DNA of 64,000 bases, from the NCBI GenBank assembly GCA_035945995.1, contig DASYZR010000143.1, positions 1-64,000 of the forward strand. The letters are read 5' to 3'. This document shows, piece after piece, positions 44,603 to 53,104 of the stretch. The notes below the pieces were generated by a model. That model was given only the letters and a program-made list of their open reading frames with translations. It was not told the DNA's origin and searched no databases. A program made the translations under genes and the position numbers. The DNA is from a bacterium (GTDB taxonomy: Bacteria > Sysuimicrobiota > Sysuimicrobiia > Sysuimicrobiales > Segetimicrobiaceae). Positions within the stretch are counted from its first letter, which is position 1. Each line of letters begins with the position of its first letter.

Positions 44603-45009
44603 CAGACCCCGGGGTTGGTTACATCGTGGCCGGCCGCTGAGTCCGCCGGCGTCAGGTCCGGGCGGAGCCGCTCCGCGCCGCGGAGGTAGACGTGACGGAC
44701 TTCGTCGGCGGTCTTCGTCGTGTTCACGAACATCAACGCGCGCACGCAGCGGGGCAGCGCCCCGGGCACGGGGATCTCCTGGGAGCACATGAGCGGCACC
44801 TGCGTCCAGCCGAGCGTGCACCGCGCGGCCTCCGCCGGAAAGGCCGCGTCAAGATCCGGCGTGACGGTGAAGATGACCCCCGCGATGTCGTCGGCGTCGA
44901 CCTCGTTCCGGGTCACCATCTCTCTGAGCATGGCCGTCGTCGCCTCGAAGATCGCGCGCTCGGTGTTCGCGTCGACGGTGGTCGCGCCCCGGATCCCGCG
45001 AAACCGCAT
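44602..45009 (-). CDS. aroH: Chorismate mutase, AroH class (135 aa)
   Basis: This is a monofunctional Bacillus-type chorismate mutase, a trimer of barrel-like subunits. 'FRGIRGATTVDANTERAI' has the active-site Arg7, 'FTVTPDLDAAFPAEAAR' follows, and 'MCSQEIPVPGALPRCVRAL' holds the key Arg near residue 90. It rearranges chorismate to prephenate for TyrA. A short 15-aa tail is unlike B. subtilis AroH. It overlaps aroA by TGATG and is 74 bp after aroQ. Confidence 0.94.
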   Translation of the reverse strand: MRFRGIRGATTVDANTERAIFEATTAMLREMVTRNEVDADDIAGVIFTVTPDLDAAFPAEAARCTLGWTQVPLMCSQEIPVPGALPRCVRALMFVNTTKTADEVRHVYLRGAERLRPDLTPADSAAGHDVTNPGV

Positions 45010-45083
45010 GATGGCTCCTGTCGCTGCGCCGTGTGGGCCGCGCGTTCCTTCGACGGCCCGGTGAGGCCTCCTGTGCCCGACGC

Positions 45084-45647
45084 CTACCTGGCCCGGCGCC
45101 GCGCGCCGGCGCGCGACGCGCGCGCGGCGACCCGCTTCGATCCCCGCGCACGGGCGCCGTCCACCCGCGGCGCGGGGCGGACATCGGCCGCGGCCGGGAC
45201 GGCCTGTGCGGCGCGGACGGCCAGTGCCGCCGCCGCGCGCAGCCCGAGACGATAACTCTCCACGCCGAAGCCCGCGATCTGTCCGGCCGCGGCGGCGGCG
45301 ATGACCGAGCGGTCGCGGAACGGCTCGCGCGCGTGGATGTTCGTCACGTGCACTTCCACGACCGGAATGCCGATCGCCGCGATCGTGTCCCGCAGCGCGA
45401 CGCTCGTGTGGGCGAGGCCGCCGGGGTTGAACACGACGGCCGCGTAGCGCGCCGGCGCCGTCTGCAGGCGGTCGATCAACGTGCCTTCGTGATTGCTCTG
45501 GGCGGTCTCGATCTCCATGTCGAGATCCCGCGCGAGCACACGCAGCTCGCGGTCGACGTCCTCGAGCGTGGACGAACCGTAGAGGTGAGGCTCGCGGCGC
45601 CCGAGCAGGTTCAGGTTCGGACCGTGCAGGACCAGGACCCTAAGCAT
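45084..45647 (-). CDS. aroQ: 3-dehydroquinate dehydratase, type II
   Basis: 'VLHGPNLNLLGRREPHLYG' is the AroQ active-site start with catalytic Tyr, 'QSNHEGTLIDRL' follows, and 'FNPGGLAHTSVALRD' and 'EVHVTNIHAREPFRDRS' hold the catalytic His region. It dehydrates 3-dehydroquinate and forms dodecamers. The family ends at about 145-150 aa; here a ~40-aa Ala/Arg tail follows 'VESYRLGLRAA', very basic at its end. It overlaps aroKB by 8 nt. Confidence 0.93.
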   Translation of the reverse strand: MLRVLVLHGPNLNLLGRREPHLYGSSTLEDVDRELRVLARDLDMEIETAQSNHEGTLIDRLQTAPARYAAVVFNPGGLAHTSVALRDTIAAIGIPVVEVHVTNIHAREPFRDRSVIAAAAAGQIAGFGVESYRLGLRAAAALAVRAAQAVPAAADVRPAPRVDGARARGSKRVAARASRAGARRRAR

Positions 45648-47394
45648 CGGCGAGCACCTCCTCGAGCAGTACGGGCGGCACGTCGTCGTGGACGGCCGTC
45701 CGGCCGAGCGACACGGGCAGGACGAACCGCAGCCGGCCCGCCCGGGCTTTTTTGTCGTGGGTCATCGCCCCGAGGATCGCCGACACACCGCGCGGCCGCG
45801 CCGCGCGAAACCCGGCGAGACGGACGGGCAGCCCGGCCCGTTCAAGCAGGGCCGTCTGCCGTTCGAGGAGCCCGGCGTCGCAGACGCCGAGGCGTACGGC
45901 GAGGCGCGCCTCCAGCGTCATCCCCACCGCGATCGCTTCGCCGTGCGTGAGGCCGCGGTAGCCGGCCGCCGCCTCGATCCCGTGCCCGATCGTGTGGCCG
46001 TAGTTGAGGACGATGCGCCCGCCTGCCTCACGCTCATCCGACGCCACGACGCGGGCCTTGTACGCCGCGCAGCGCTCGATCGTGGACACGAGCGCGCCCG
46101 GCCGGCGTGCCAGGACGTCCCGGACGTTGCCTTCGAGGAACTCGAAGAGCTCGGGCGCGCCGATCACCGCGGTCTTGATGACCTCGGCCATGCCCGAGCG
46201 AAACTGGCGGCGCGGCAGCGAGGCCAGCGTGTCGATGTCCGCGACGACAAGGGCCGGTTGGTGGACCGCGCCGATCAGGTTCTTGCCCCGCGGATGGTCG
46301 ACCGCGGTCTTGCCGCCGATCGCGGCGTCGACCTGTGCCAGCAGCGTCGTCGGAAGCCCGACCCAGCGGATCCCGCGGAGGAACGTCGCCGCGACGAACC
46401 CGCCGAGGTCTCCGGCCACGCCCCCCCCGAGCGCCAGCAGCGTCGCGTCGCGGTCGAGCTGCGCGTCGACCAGGGCGTCGTACACGCGGGCGGCGACGCG
46501 CAGGCTCTTGCTGGTCTCCGACGGCGGCACCTTCACCGTCACCACGTCGCGGCCGGAGGCGCGCAGCGCCTCGGCGAGCGGACGTCCGTACCGCGCGTCG
46601 AGCCGTGGATGGGTGAGCAGGACGAGCCGTCCGGCGACGCCCGCGCCGCGCAAATGCCCGTCGAGCCGGGGATACACGGCCCGGCCGATCCGCACGTCGT
46701 AGCCGCGGTCGCCGAGATCCACGCGCACGACCCGGTCGCCCATGAACGTCAGCACCATGTCGGCGACCTCCTCGGCGGACGCGCCGGAAGTGTCGATGAC
46801 GAGATCGGCGTCACGATACGCGGCGCCGCGCTCCGCCAGAAGACGCCGGACGGCGGCTTCGGGATCCGCGCCCAGGAGGGGCCGGTCGCCGGCCGCACCG
46901 ACGCGGGCGAGAATCGCCCGCGGCGACGCCGTGAGCGCGACGATCACGCCGCGCCGCCTGAGGTGCCGCATGTTCTGCGCGCGCAACGGGACGCCGCCGC
47001 CGGTGGCGATGACGGCGCCGCCCATGGCCCCCGCCTCCGCCACCGCGGCGGCCTCGAGGCCGCGAAACGCCGCCTCGCCCTCGTCCGCGAAGATGCGGGC
47101 GATCGTCCGGCCGCATCGGGCCTCAATCATCGCGTCCGTGTCGACGAAGCGACGGCCGAGCCGCGAGGCGAGACAGCGCGCGACCGCGGTCTTCCCGGTA
47201 CCCATGAACCCGATCAACACGATGTTGGGCGGCAGGCCCGAACTGGCGTTCGATGTGCCGGTGCCGGCGCGGGGCGGCGCGGCCGGCCGCGCCGCCCCCG
47301 GCGCACCGCCGCCACGCGCGTCATCCGAACCGTCCCGCAGCCCGGATACCTCCGACGCCACCGCCCAACCCCCCGCCGGCACCCCGACCCTCAC
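45640..47394 (-). CDS. aroKB: Fused shikimate kinase / 3-dehydroquinate synthase (584 aa)
   Basis: One frame encodes two enzymes. Residues ~55-220 are shikimate kinase: Walker A '[12 protein letters not shown]', '[10 protein letters not shown]' for shikimate, and '[11 protein letters not shown]'. Residues ~225-584 are DHQ synthase: 'PPSETSKSL', '[18 protein letters not shown]', '[18 protein letters not shown]' and the zinc ligands in '[13 protein letters not shown]'. A ~50-aa low-complexity Gly/Ala/Pro leader precedes the kinase, so the GTG at 47394 may not be the true start, although it overlaps the aroC stop (GTGA). Steps 2 and 5 of the pathway are thus on one chain. Confidence 0.94.
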   Translation of the reverse strand: MRVGVPAGGWAVASEVSGLRDGSDDARGGGAPGAARPAAPPRAGTGTSNASSGLPPNIVLIGFMGTGKTAVARCLASRLGRRFVDTDAMIEARCGRTIARIFADEGEAAFRGLEAAAVAEAGAMGGAVIATGGGVPLRAQNMRHLRRRGVIVALTASPRAILARVGAAGDRPLLGADPEAAVRRLLAERGAAYRDADLVIDTSGASAEEVADMVLTFMGDRVVRVDLGDRGYDVRIGRAVYPRLDGHLRGAGVAGRLVLLTHPRLDARYGRPLAEALRASGRDVVTVKVPPSETSKSLRVAARVYDALVDAQLDRDATLLALGGGVAGDLGGFVAATFLRGIRWVGLPTTLLAQVDAAIGGKTAVDHPRGKNLIGAVHQPALVVADIDTLASLPRRQFRSGMAEVIKTAVIGAPELFEFLEGNVRDVLARRPGALVSTIERCAAYKARVVASDEREAGGRIVLNYGHTIGHGIEAAAGYRGLTHGEAIAVGMTLEARLAVRLGVCDAGLLERQTALLERAGLPVRLAGFRAARPRGVSAILGAMTHDKKARAGRLRFVLPVSLGRTAVHDDVPPVLLEEVLADA

Positions 47395-48524
47395 ACGCCA
47401 CCCGGCCCGCGCTCAACCCAACGCCGGTGCGCATCGTACGCGACGCGCATCTGGTCGAGGCTGTCGCCGCCGAACTTCTCGAGCATCGCGTCGGCAACCA
47501 CAAGCGCCGCCATCGCCTCACCGATCACCCCGGCGGCAGGCACCGCCGTCACGTCGCTGCGTACCACGGCGGCATCGACACGCTCTTTCGTCGCAATATC
47601 GACCGACGCCAGCGGGCTCCGCAGAGTGCTGAGCGGCTTCATCGCTACGCGAACGACGAGCGGCTCACCCGTCGACATGCCGCCCTCGGTCCCGCCCGAC
47701 TGATTCGTCCGCCGGAAGAATCCGCGCCCGGCCTCGAAGAAGATCTCATCGTGCGCCGCGGAGCCGGGCAGCCGCGCTTCGAGGAAGCCCCGGCCGATCT
47801 CGACGCCCTTCATCGCGTTGATCGACACCATCGCCTGCGCGAGACGTCCGTCGAGACGGCGGTCCCAGTGCACGTACGTGCCGAGCCCGACCGGCAGACC
47901 GAGTACGACGACCTCGAACACGCCGCCGAGCGTGTCGCCGCGCGCCTTCGCGTCGTCGACCGCGGCAATCATGCGCTGTTCGGCCTCCGGATCGGCGCAG
48001 CGAAGCGCGGACGCCTCCGCGATCGCCGGAATCTCCTCCAGGCGGTCGGGCCGCCGCGCGGCCTCGATGCCGCCGAGCTCGACGACGTGACTGAACAACG
48101 TGATGCCGAATTCGCCGAGCAGCAGCCGCGCCACAGCACCGGCGGCCACCCGGGCGACCGTCTCACGCGCGCTCGACCGCTCCAGGACGCGGCGCACGTC
48201 GTCGAAGTGGTACTTGAGCGCGCCGGCGAGGTCCGCGTGCCCCGGCCGGGGCCGCGTGAGCGGCGGCTCGTCCCGCCGCCAATCCTTGTTGCCGATGACC
48301 AGGCCCACCGGCGCCCCGATCGTCGTGCCGTGCATCACGCCGCTGTAGATCTCGGCGCGATCCTGCTCGATCTGCATGCGGCCGCCGCGGCCGTACCCCC
48401 GCTGGCGCCGCGCCAGCTGGGCGTTGATCGCGTCCTCGGACACCGGGACGCCGGCCGGCATTCCCTCGACGACGACGAGCAGCCCGCGGCCGTGCGATTC
48501 TCCGGCGGTCAGAAACCGCAGCAT
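47391..48524 (-). CDS. aroC: Chorismate synthase
   Basis: This FMN-dependent enzyme removes phosphate from EPSP to give chorismate. It begins '[21 protein letters not shown]' (as 'FLTAGESHG'). '[17 protein letters not shown]' follows, then '[19 protein letters not shown]' (as 'RPGHADLAG'), '[17 protein letters not shown]' and '[16 protein letters not shown]'. It has 377 aa, normal. The ATG at 48524 has GGGG upstream and lies 5 bp after aroE. Confidence 0.96.
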   Translation of the reverse strand: MLRFLTAGESHGRGLLVVVEGMPAGVPVSEDAINAQLARRQRGYGRGGRMQIEQDRAEIYSGVMHGTTIGAPVGLVIGNKDWRRDEPPLTRPRPGHADLAGALKYHFDDVRRVLERSSARETVARVAAGAVARLLLGEFGITLFSHVVELGGIEAARRPDRLEEIPAIAEASALRCADPEAEQRMIAAVDDAKARGDTLGGVFEVVVLGLPVGLGTYVHWDRRLDGRLAQAMVSINAMKGVEIGRGFLEARLPGSAAHDEIFFEAGRGFFRRTNQSGGTEGGMSTGEPLVVRVAMKPLSTLRSPLASVDIATKERVDAAVVRSDVTAVPAAGVIGEAMAALVVADAMLEKFGGDSLDQMRVAYDAHRRWVERGPGGV

Positions 48525-48529
48525 GGGGG

Positions 48530-49390
48530 CTACCGTCCCCCCACCCGCGCGGCCGGGGCGTCGCCGAGCAGACCCACCGCGCGCCGCATCACATCCACGG
48601 GCGCCGCCCGGCCGGTCCAGATCTCGAAGGCGCGCGCCCCCTGATACACCAGCATCGGCAGTCCCTCGAGCGTCCGGCAGCCGCGCGCCCGAGCCGCCCG
48701 CAGCAGCGCCGTGTCGCGAGGGTCGTAGACCATGTCCATCACGAAGAGGTTCGGGTGGAGCGCGTCGGACGTCACCGGCAGCTGGCCCCGCTGCGCCCCG
48801 GAGCCCACGGTCGTGGCCTGCACGAGGACGGTTGCCTCGCGCACCCGCCCCGCGATCGCCGCCCCGTCGAGCGGCACGGCGTCCACCGTGCGCCCGGGGA
48901 ACGCCCGCCGCATGTCGGCGGCGAGGGCCGCGGCACGGTCCCAGTTCCGGTTGGCGATCACCACCGACGCCGCGGCCGCGACGAGCGCGAACGCGGCCGC
49001 GCGGGCAGCTCCGCCCGCGCCGATCACGACGGCGAGAGCGCCGTCGACGGTGAGGCCGGCGTCGAGCCGCAGCGCGTCGAGCAACCCGCCGCCGTCGGTG
49101 TTGTATCCAATCAGCCGTTCGCCGTCGACCCGGATCGTGTTGACGGCGCCGATCGCCCGCGCCTCGTCCGTGGCGTCGTCGAGATACGCCAGCGCGGCTT
49201 CCTTGTGCGGGACGGTGACGTTGGCGCCGGCCGCGCCGAAGGCCGCGAGCCCCCGCAGCGCATCCCCGAGACGGGCGCGGCTCGCGGGAAACGCCAGGTA
49301 ACACCAGTTCAGGCCGGCCGCGGTGAACGCCGCGTTGTGCATGCGCGGGGAAAGACTGCCACGAACCGCGTCACCAATGACCCCGACCAG
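48530..49390 (-). CDS. aroE: Shikimate dehydrogenase with CTG start (286 aa)
   Basis: It reduces 3-dehydroshikimate with NADPH. '[17 protein letters not shown]' carries the catalytic Lys, '[13 protein letters not shown]' the Asp, and '[15 protein letters not shown]' the nucleotide loop. The first ATG (49342) would remove the N-terminal strand and the shikimate-binding serines. In-frame sequence upstream encodes '[18 protein letters not shown]', the conserved AroE opening. No ATG, GTG or TTG exists in that extension before a stop. CTG 49390, after a GCGGGG run, gives 286 aa, the usual family length. Shikimate dehydrogenase is certain; the start codon is inferred. Confidence 0.9.
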   Translation of the reverse strand: MVGVIGDAVRGSLSPRMHNAAFTAAGLNWCYLAFPASRARLGDALRGLAAFGAAGANVTVPHKEAALAYLDDATDEARAIGAVNTIRVDGERLIGYNTDGGGLLDALRLDAGLTVDGALAVVIGAGGAARAAAFALVAAAASVVIANRNWDRAAALAADMRRAFPGRTVDAVPLDGAAIAGRVREATVLVQATTVGSGAQRGQLPVTSDALHPNLFVMDMVYDPRDTALLRAARARGCRTLEGLPMLVYQGARAFEIWTGRAAPVDVMRRAVGLLGDAPAARVGGR

Positions 49391-49452
49391 TCGCGTCCCC
49401 GCGTCGATTTCCGTACGACCCCTCCCGGTCCGCGCCAGGATTATAGGCCCCC

Positions 49453-49482
49453 ATTATAGGCAACATCGGCTGAACGGCACAA
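49453..49482 (-). promoter_or_regulatory. Promoter of the aroE operon
   Basis: On the minus strand TTGTGC (49482-49477) and a perfect TATAAT (49458-49453) are 18 bp apart. A second perfect TATAAT lies just downstream at 49445-49440 without a good -35. The TATAAT pair stands ~50-70 bp before the CTG start of aroE and can drive aroE-aroC-aroKB-aroQ-aroH-aroA. Confidence 0.55.
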
Positions 49483-49612
49483 GCCTCCGCCCGGCCGCCG
49501 AGGGGACGGACCGCGGCCCGCGCAAGGGGCGTCCCGACCGCCGCCGAATGAGTCCGCCGGGCGGCACGGACGTGTTCGGGGACGCGCCGGAGACCTATCC
49601 GGGAGGGCCGGG

Positions 49613-50191
49613 ATGCGGTATGAGGGACAGGAGTATTACGAGGTCGCGGTCGCCGGTCTCCGCCGGCGCCTCCCGATCGTGCCGATCAGCGAGTCCCTCT
49701 GGATCGCCGCGTTCGTCCTCTGGGGCGACGTCGAGCTGACCAACGCGTGCGCCCGGGCGCTGACGGACCGGCTGCGGCCGTTGTCGTTTGACTGCCTCGT
49801 CTCCGTCGAAGCCAAGGCGCTCCCGCTGGCCCACATGGTGGCGACATATCTGTCGGACGAATCGGCCGGGCGGTACTTTCCCTACGCCGTCTGTCGGAAG
49901 AGCGTCAAGGGGTACATGAAAGAACCGCTGACGGTCCAGGTGAAGTCGATTACGACGGCCGCGGCGCAGACGCTCGTCCTCGACGGCGGCGACGCGCGCC
50001 GCGTGCGGGGCAAGCGGGTCGCCGTCGTCGACGATGTCGTCAGCACCGGCGGCAGCCTGCGCGCCGTCGACGAGCTGCTCGAGCGGGCGAACGCCGAGGT
50101 CGTCGCGCGCGCGACCGTCCTCCTCGAAGAAGGCGGGTATTCGGACCCGGGCTTGATTTTCCTCGGCACGCTGCCGATCTTCACGAAATAG
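49613..50191 (+). CDS. Purine/xanthine-type phosphoribosyltransferase (192 aa)
   Basis: The PRPP-binding loop 'VAVVDDVVSTGGSLRAV' sits near residue 138, with 'VSVEAKALPLAHMVATYL' as the pyrophosphate loop and 'ARATVLLEEGGY' after it. The layout resembles adenine and xanthine phosphoribosyltransferases (Apt/Xpt), which salvage purine bases. Base specificity cannot be read. ATG 49613 has GGGAGG about 7 nt upstream. It is divergent from the aroE operon and 1 bp from the transporter gene that follows, so the transporter may import a base or nucleoside. Confidence 0.82.
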   Translation: MRYEGQEYYEVAVAGLRRRLPIVPISESLWIAAFVLWGDVELTNACARALTDRLRPLSFDCLVSVEAKALPLAHMVATYLSDESAGRYFPYAVCRKSVKGYMKEPLTVQVKSITTAAAQTLVLDGGDARRVRGKRVAVVDDVVSTGGSLRAVDELLERANAEVVARATVLLEEGGYSDPGLIFLGTLPIFTK

Positions 50192-50192
50192 C

Positions 50193-51503
50193 GTGGCGTC
50201 ACGGCCGGGCGGCCGCGTCCTCGCCGTCTACGGCGCCGGCGCGCTCGGCGCGAGCGTGCTGCTGCAGACCATCCTGCTGTGGCTCGTCTACTTCTACGCG
50301 CCCCCGGCCGGGCAGGGCGTCACGCGCCTGGCGCCGGTGCTGGTCGGCCTTGCGCTCGCCGCCGGCCGGATCGTCAATGCGATCAGCAATCCGCCGATCG
50401 CGTACTGGAGCGACCGCCTGCGCACGCGGTGGGGGCGCCGGCGGCCGTTCATTGCCGCCGGTGCGCCGGCGCTCGCGGCGTGCTTCGCGCTGCTGTGGCT
50501 GCCGCCCGTCGGCGCGGCGGGACTCGTGTACACCTACACCGCGCTCACACTCGCCGGGTTCTTCTTCTTTTTCTCGCTCGTGATGAACCCGTACGCGGCG
50601 ATGCTGCCCGAGATCACGCCCGGCGGCGCCGGGCGGGCGGCCGCGGCATCCTGGCAGGCCGGCGCGTCGCTCGGGGGCGTGGGGATCGCCATGATCGCGT
50701 CCCCGTGGCTGATCGTCCGGTGGGGGTTCGGCGCGATGGGCGCCGCGCTGGCGGCGTTCGCGCTGGTGTGCCTCTGGACGGTCGGCGCCGGTGTGCGTCC
50801 CGCGGTCGAGACGGCCGCGTCTCCACACCGTCCCTTCATCTCGGAGATCGCGGGCGTGCTGCGCGACCGCGCGTTTTCGATCTACCTGCTGACACTTGCG
50901 CTCCTCTGGCTCGGCACGAGCATGGTCAACACGACCGTCGTCTATGTCGTGACGGTGCTGATGGGCCTGCCGCGGGGGCAGGTCCCGGTGGTCCTCGGGG
51001 CGGCGTTCGTGTGCACGGCGGCGGCCTTCGGGCCGCTCGCCCGCGTCGCGCGGACGGCCGGCACGGCCCGCGCGCTCATGTGGACGCTCGGCGCCACGTC
51101 GGTGGTCGTCCCCCTGATCGGCACCATCGGCCTGCGCGGGATGCCGTTTACGCCGCCGCTCCAGGGCTACGCGCTCGTCATCCTGGCCGCCGTGCCGCTC
51201 GCCGGGCTGCTCGTCCTGCCCAACGTGCTGCTCGCCGACATCGCGGAAGCGGACGGCGCGGCGACCGGCGAGAGACGGGAGGCGATGTTCTACGCGGTGC
51301 AGGGCCTCGCGCTGAACGCGGCCACCGCGGTGGCGTCGGCGCTGCTCGGCGCGCTGCTCACCCTCGGGTACAGCGCCGGCCACGCGCTCGGACTGCGGCT
51401 TATTCCCGCGGTGGCGGGGGCGTGTACGCTGCTGGCGCTGCTGGCGTTTCGGAGCTACCCCCGCGGCGCGGCCGCAGCCCCTCGAGATGCGCCGTCTCGT
51501 TGA
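50193..51503 (+). CDS. MFS transporter, GPH-symporter-like (436 aa)
   Basis: About twelve transmembrane segments are visible. 'ISNPPIAYWSDRLRTRWGRRRPF' (split as 'AYWSDRLRTRWGRRRPF') in loop 2-3 is the signature of glycoside-pentoside-hexuronide:cation symporters (the MelB group), with the Asp that binds the coupling cation region. The start is GTG 50193, 1 bp after the phosphoribosyltransferase stop. The C-terminal ~35 codons overlap, in antisense, the end of the histidine phosphatase gene. The substrate is a sugar, nucleoside or similar solute. Confidence 0.85.
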   Translation: MASRPGGRVLAVYGAGALGASVLLQTILLWLVYFYAPPAGQGVTRLAPVLVGLALAAGRIVNAISNPPIAYWSDRLRTRWGRRRPFIAAGAPALAACFALLWLPPVGAAGLVYTYTALTLAGFFFFFSLVMNPYAAMLPEITPGGAGRAAAASWQAGASLGGVGIAMIASPWLIVRWGFGAMGAALAAFALVCLWTVGAGVRPAVETAASPHRPFISEIAGVLRDRAFSIYLLTLALLWLGTSMVNTTVVYVVTVLMGLPRGQVPVVLGAAFVCTAAAFGPLARVARTAGTARALMWTLGATSVVVPLIGTIGLRGMPFTPPLQGYALVILAAVPLAGLLVLPNVLLADIAEADGAATGERREAMFYAVQGLALNAATAVASALLGALLTLGYSAGHALGLRLIPAVAGACTLLALLAFRSYPRGAAAAPRDAPSR

Positions 51504-52083
51504 GCACGACGACGCGCGCGGTGCCGCGGTCCCACTCGATGACGTTGATCGCCGCGTTGTCCTGGGGCAGGCCGCGGTAGGCCTCGAGCGGCGAGCCGAG
51601 CACGCTGAGCAGGATCGTCTTGTTCACCGCGCCGTGCGCGACCGCGGCCAGCGCCGCATCGGGGTGCGCGGCAACGAGCCCGCGCACCGCCGGGAGGACG
51701 CGCGCACACACGTCGAGGATCGTTTCGCCGCCCTCCGGGGCCGCGTGGAGCGGGTCGCGCCGCCGCGCCGCGAGCCGGTCAGGATAGCGCGCCGCGACCT
51801 CGGCGGTGGTCATCCCTTCCCAGTTGCCGAGCGCGATCTCTTTGAGCGCGTCCACGGTCACGACGGGCAGTCCGTGCGGGGCGGCGACCGCGAGGGCGGT
51901 GTCGAGCGCCCGCCGGAGCGGGCTGCTGTAGACCGCGCGCAGCGGCACCGCCGCGAGGGCCTCCGCCAGCCGCTCGATCTGTGCGCGGCCGGCCTCCGAG
52001 AGCGCGCTTTCGCCCTGCCCCTGCAGGCGGCCTTCGGCGTTCCAGCCGGTTTGTCCGTGCCGGATGAGGAAGAGCCGGGTCAG
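51400..52083 (-). CDS. Histidine phosphatase, cobalamin/GpmB-type, with CTG start (227 aa)
   Basis: 'LFLIRHGQTGWNAEGRLQG' is the RHG motif with the phospho-His. 'YSSPLRRALDTA' and 'EIALGNWEGMTTAEVA' follow, and 'VAHGAVNKTIL' holds the second His. These match CobC, GpmB and related 2-His phosphatases. The family starts 'MTRLFLIRHG'; here the same residues follow a CTG (52083) overlapping the tatA stop as CTGA, and no ATG, GTG or TTG is available. The protein has an extra ~30-aa Pro-rich tail that overlaps the MFS gene on the other strand. Confidence 0.88.
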   Translation of the reverse strand: MTRLFLIRHGQTGWNAEGRLQGQGESALSEAGRAQIERLAEALAAVPLRAVYSSPLRRALDTALAVAAPHGLPVVTVDALKEIALGNWEGMTTAEVAARYPDRLAARRRDPLHAAPEGGETILDVCARVLPAVRGLVAAHPDAALAAVAHGAVNKTILLSVLGSPLEAYRGLPQDNAAINVIEWDRGTARVVVLNETAHLEGLRPRRGGSSETPAAPAAYTPPPPRE

Positions 52084-52481
52084 CGGGACAGACTTTCCCG
52101 CAGCGCGGCGGCGGTCGGCTCCGAGGCCAGCGAGGACGGGTCGTCGTCGGGAACGGCCGCGGCGGCGGGCGGTGGAGCGTCGAGGTCCGGCGAGACAGCG
52201 TAGTCCGGCGCCGCGCCGTCGTGCATCCCGGCCGCCGCGGTCTCGTCCGGCGCCGGTTCGGGCGCGGGGAGCTCCGGGACCGCCGAGTCCATCGCCCCGG
52301 TCGCCGTGTCGAGATGGTCCTGCATCGCCGTGCGAAACTCGTCGTGGGCGCCCCGCACGGTACTGCGGAAGTCGCGGATCGAGCGTCCGAGCGAGGCGCC
52401 GAGCGACGCGAGCTTGGACGGCCCGAAAATCAGCAGCGCGATCACGAAGAGGATGAACAGTTTCTCCGGGTTGTCGAACAT
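52080..52481 (-). CDS. tatA: Sec-independent translocase subunit TatA/TatB-like (133 aa)
   Basis: One N-terminal membrane segment ('KLFILFVIALLIFGPSKL') with the conserved FGP hinge is followed by an amphipathic helix ('LGASLGRSIRDFRSTVRG'). This is the pore-forming Tat subunit, needed here by several twin-arginine substrates (3856, 14756). The acidic, Pro/Ala-rich tail of ~75 aa is long for TatA. No tatC lies nearby. The start is ATG 52481. Confidence 0.85.
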   Translation of the reverse strand: MFDNPEKLFILFVIALLIFGPSKLASLGASLGRSIRDFRSTVRGAHDEFRTAMQDHLDTATGAMDSAVPELPAPEPAPDETAAAGMHDGAAPDYAVSPDLDAPPPAAAAVPDDDPSSLASEPTAAALRESLSR

Positions 52482-52579
52482 CGAGCACCTCGTCTGTCTC
52501 AACGCAAGCGCACGCCGGCCGCCGCGTTCCCGAAAGCCATTGTAGCGTACGGACCGCTGGACTCGGAAGGTCCGCCCGG

Positions 52580-53095
52580 CTACCCGGCCGGCCGCCGGCA
52601 GTTGCCGGTGCGGCGCGGCCGGGCCGGCGATCGCGGCGACATCGCGGCCATCGCCTTGCCGGCCGGCTGTGCCGCCAGCACCAGCTCCGCCGCGTGTCCG
52701 CGCGGATCGGCGCGCCCCGTGCCGGCGGCGAGGTACTGCTGGTAGTAGCGCTCCACGGTCCGCCGGTTGATGCGGAACGTCGGCGTGCGGTGCGGCCGGA
52801 GCGCGCCGCTGAACGTGCGCGGAATATGCAGCAGTTCGTGAATCAGGATGCGGTCCTGTTCGTCTTCGGGGAGCCGGCTGAACTCGGGCTCGATGATCTC
52901 GACGACGTAGGCCGGTCCGATCTCCAGGACCTGCTGCCAGAGACTCGGCAGTCCCCAGATCCGCGCCCATGCTTCCGACGTAGAGCCGTACCCGCGCACG
53001 CAGAAGACGCGGGACGGATCGACGTGCGAAAAATCCAGGGCGCCCACGATGCGGCGCAGGCGGTCATGGGTCCGGCGGCAGAGCTCCCAGCGCAT
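52580..53095 (-). CDS. Putative zinc metallopeptidase, HExxH (171 aa)
   Basis: 'RILIHELLHIPRTFSGALRPH' contains His-Glu-Leu-Leu-His followed by a third His, a zincin-like active site. The N-terminus 'WELCRRTHDRLRRIVGALDFSHV' (shown partly) and 'CVRGYGSTSEAWARIWGLP' match small phage and bacterial putative metallopeptidases (PF18894-like). The basic C-terminal ~30 residues look disordered. It is 9 bp from the DinB-like gene, on the same strand. The peptide substrate is unknown. Confidence 0.75.
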   Translation of the reverse strand: MRWELCRRTHDRLRRIVGALDFSHVDPSRVFCVRGYGSTSEAWARIWGLPSLWQQVLEIGPAYVVEIIEPEFSRLPEDEQDRILIHELLHIPRTFSGALRPHRTPTFRINRRTVERYYQQYLAAGTGRADPRGHAAELVLAAQPAGKAMAAMSPRSPARPRRTGNCRRPAG

Positions 53096-53104
53096 CGCCG
53101 GCGG

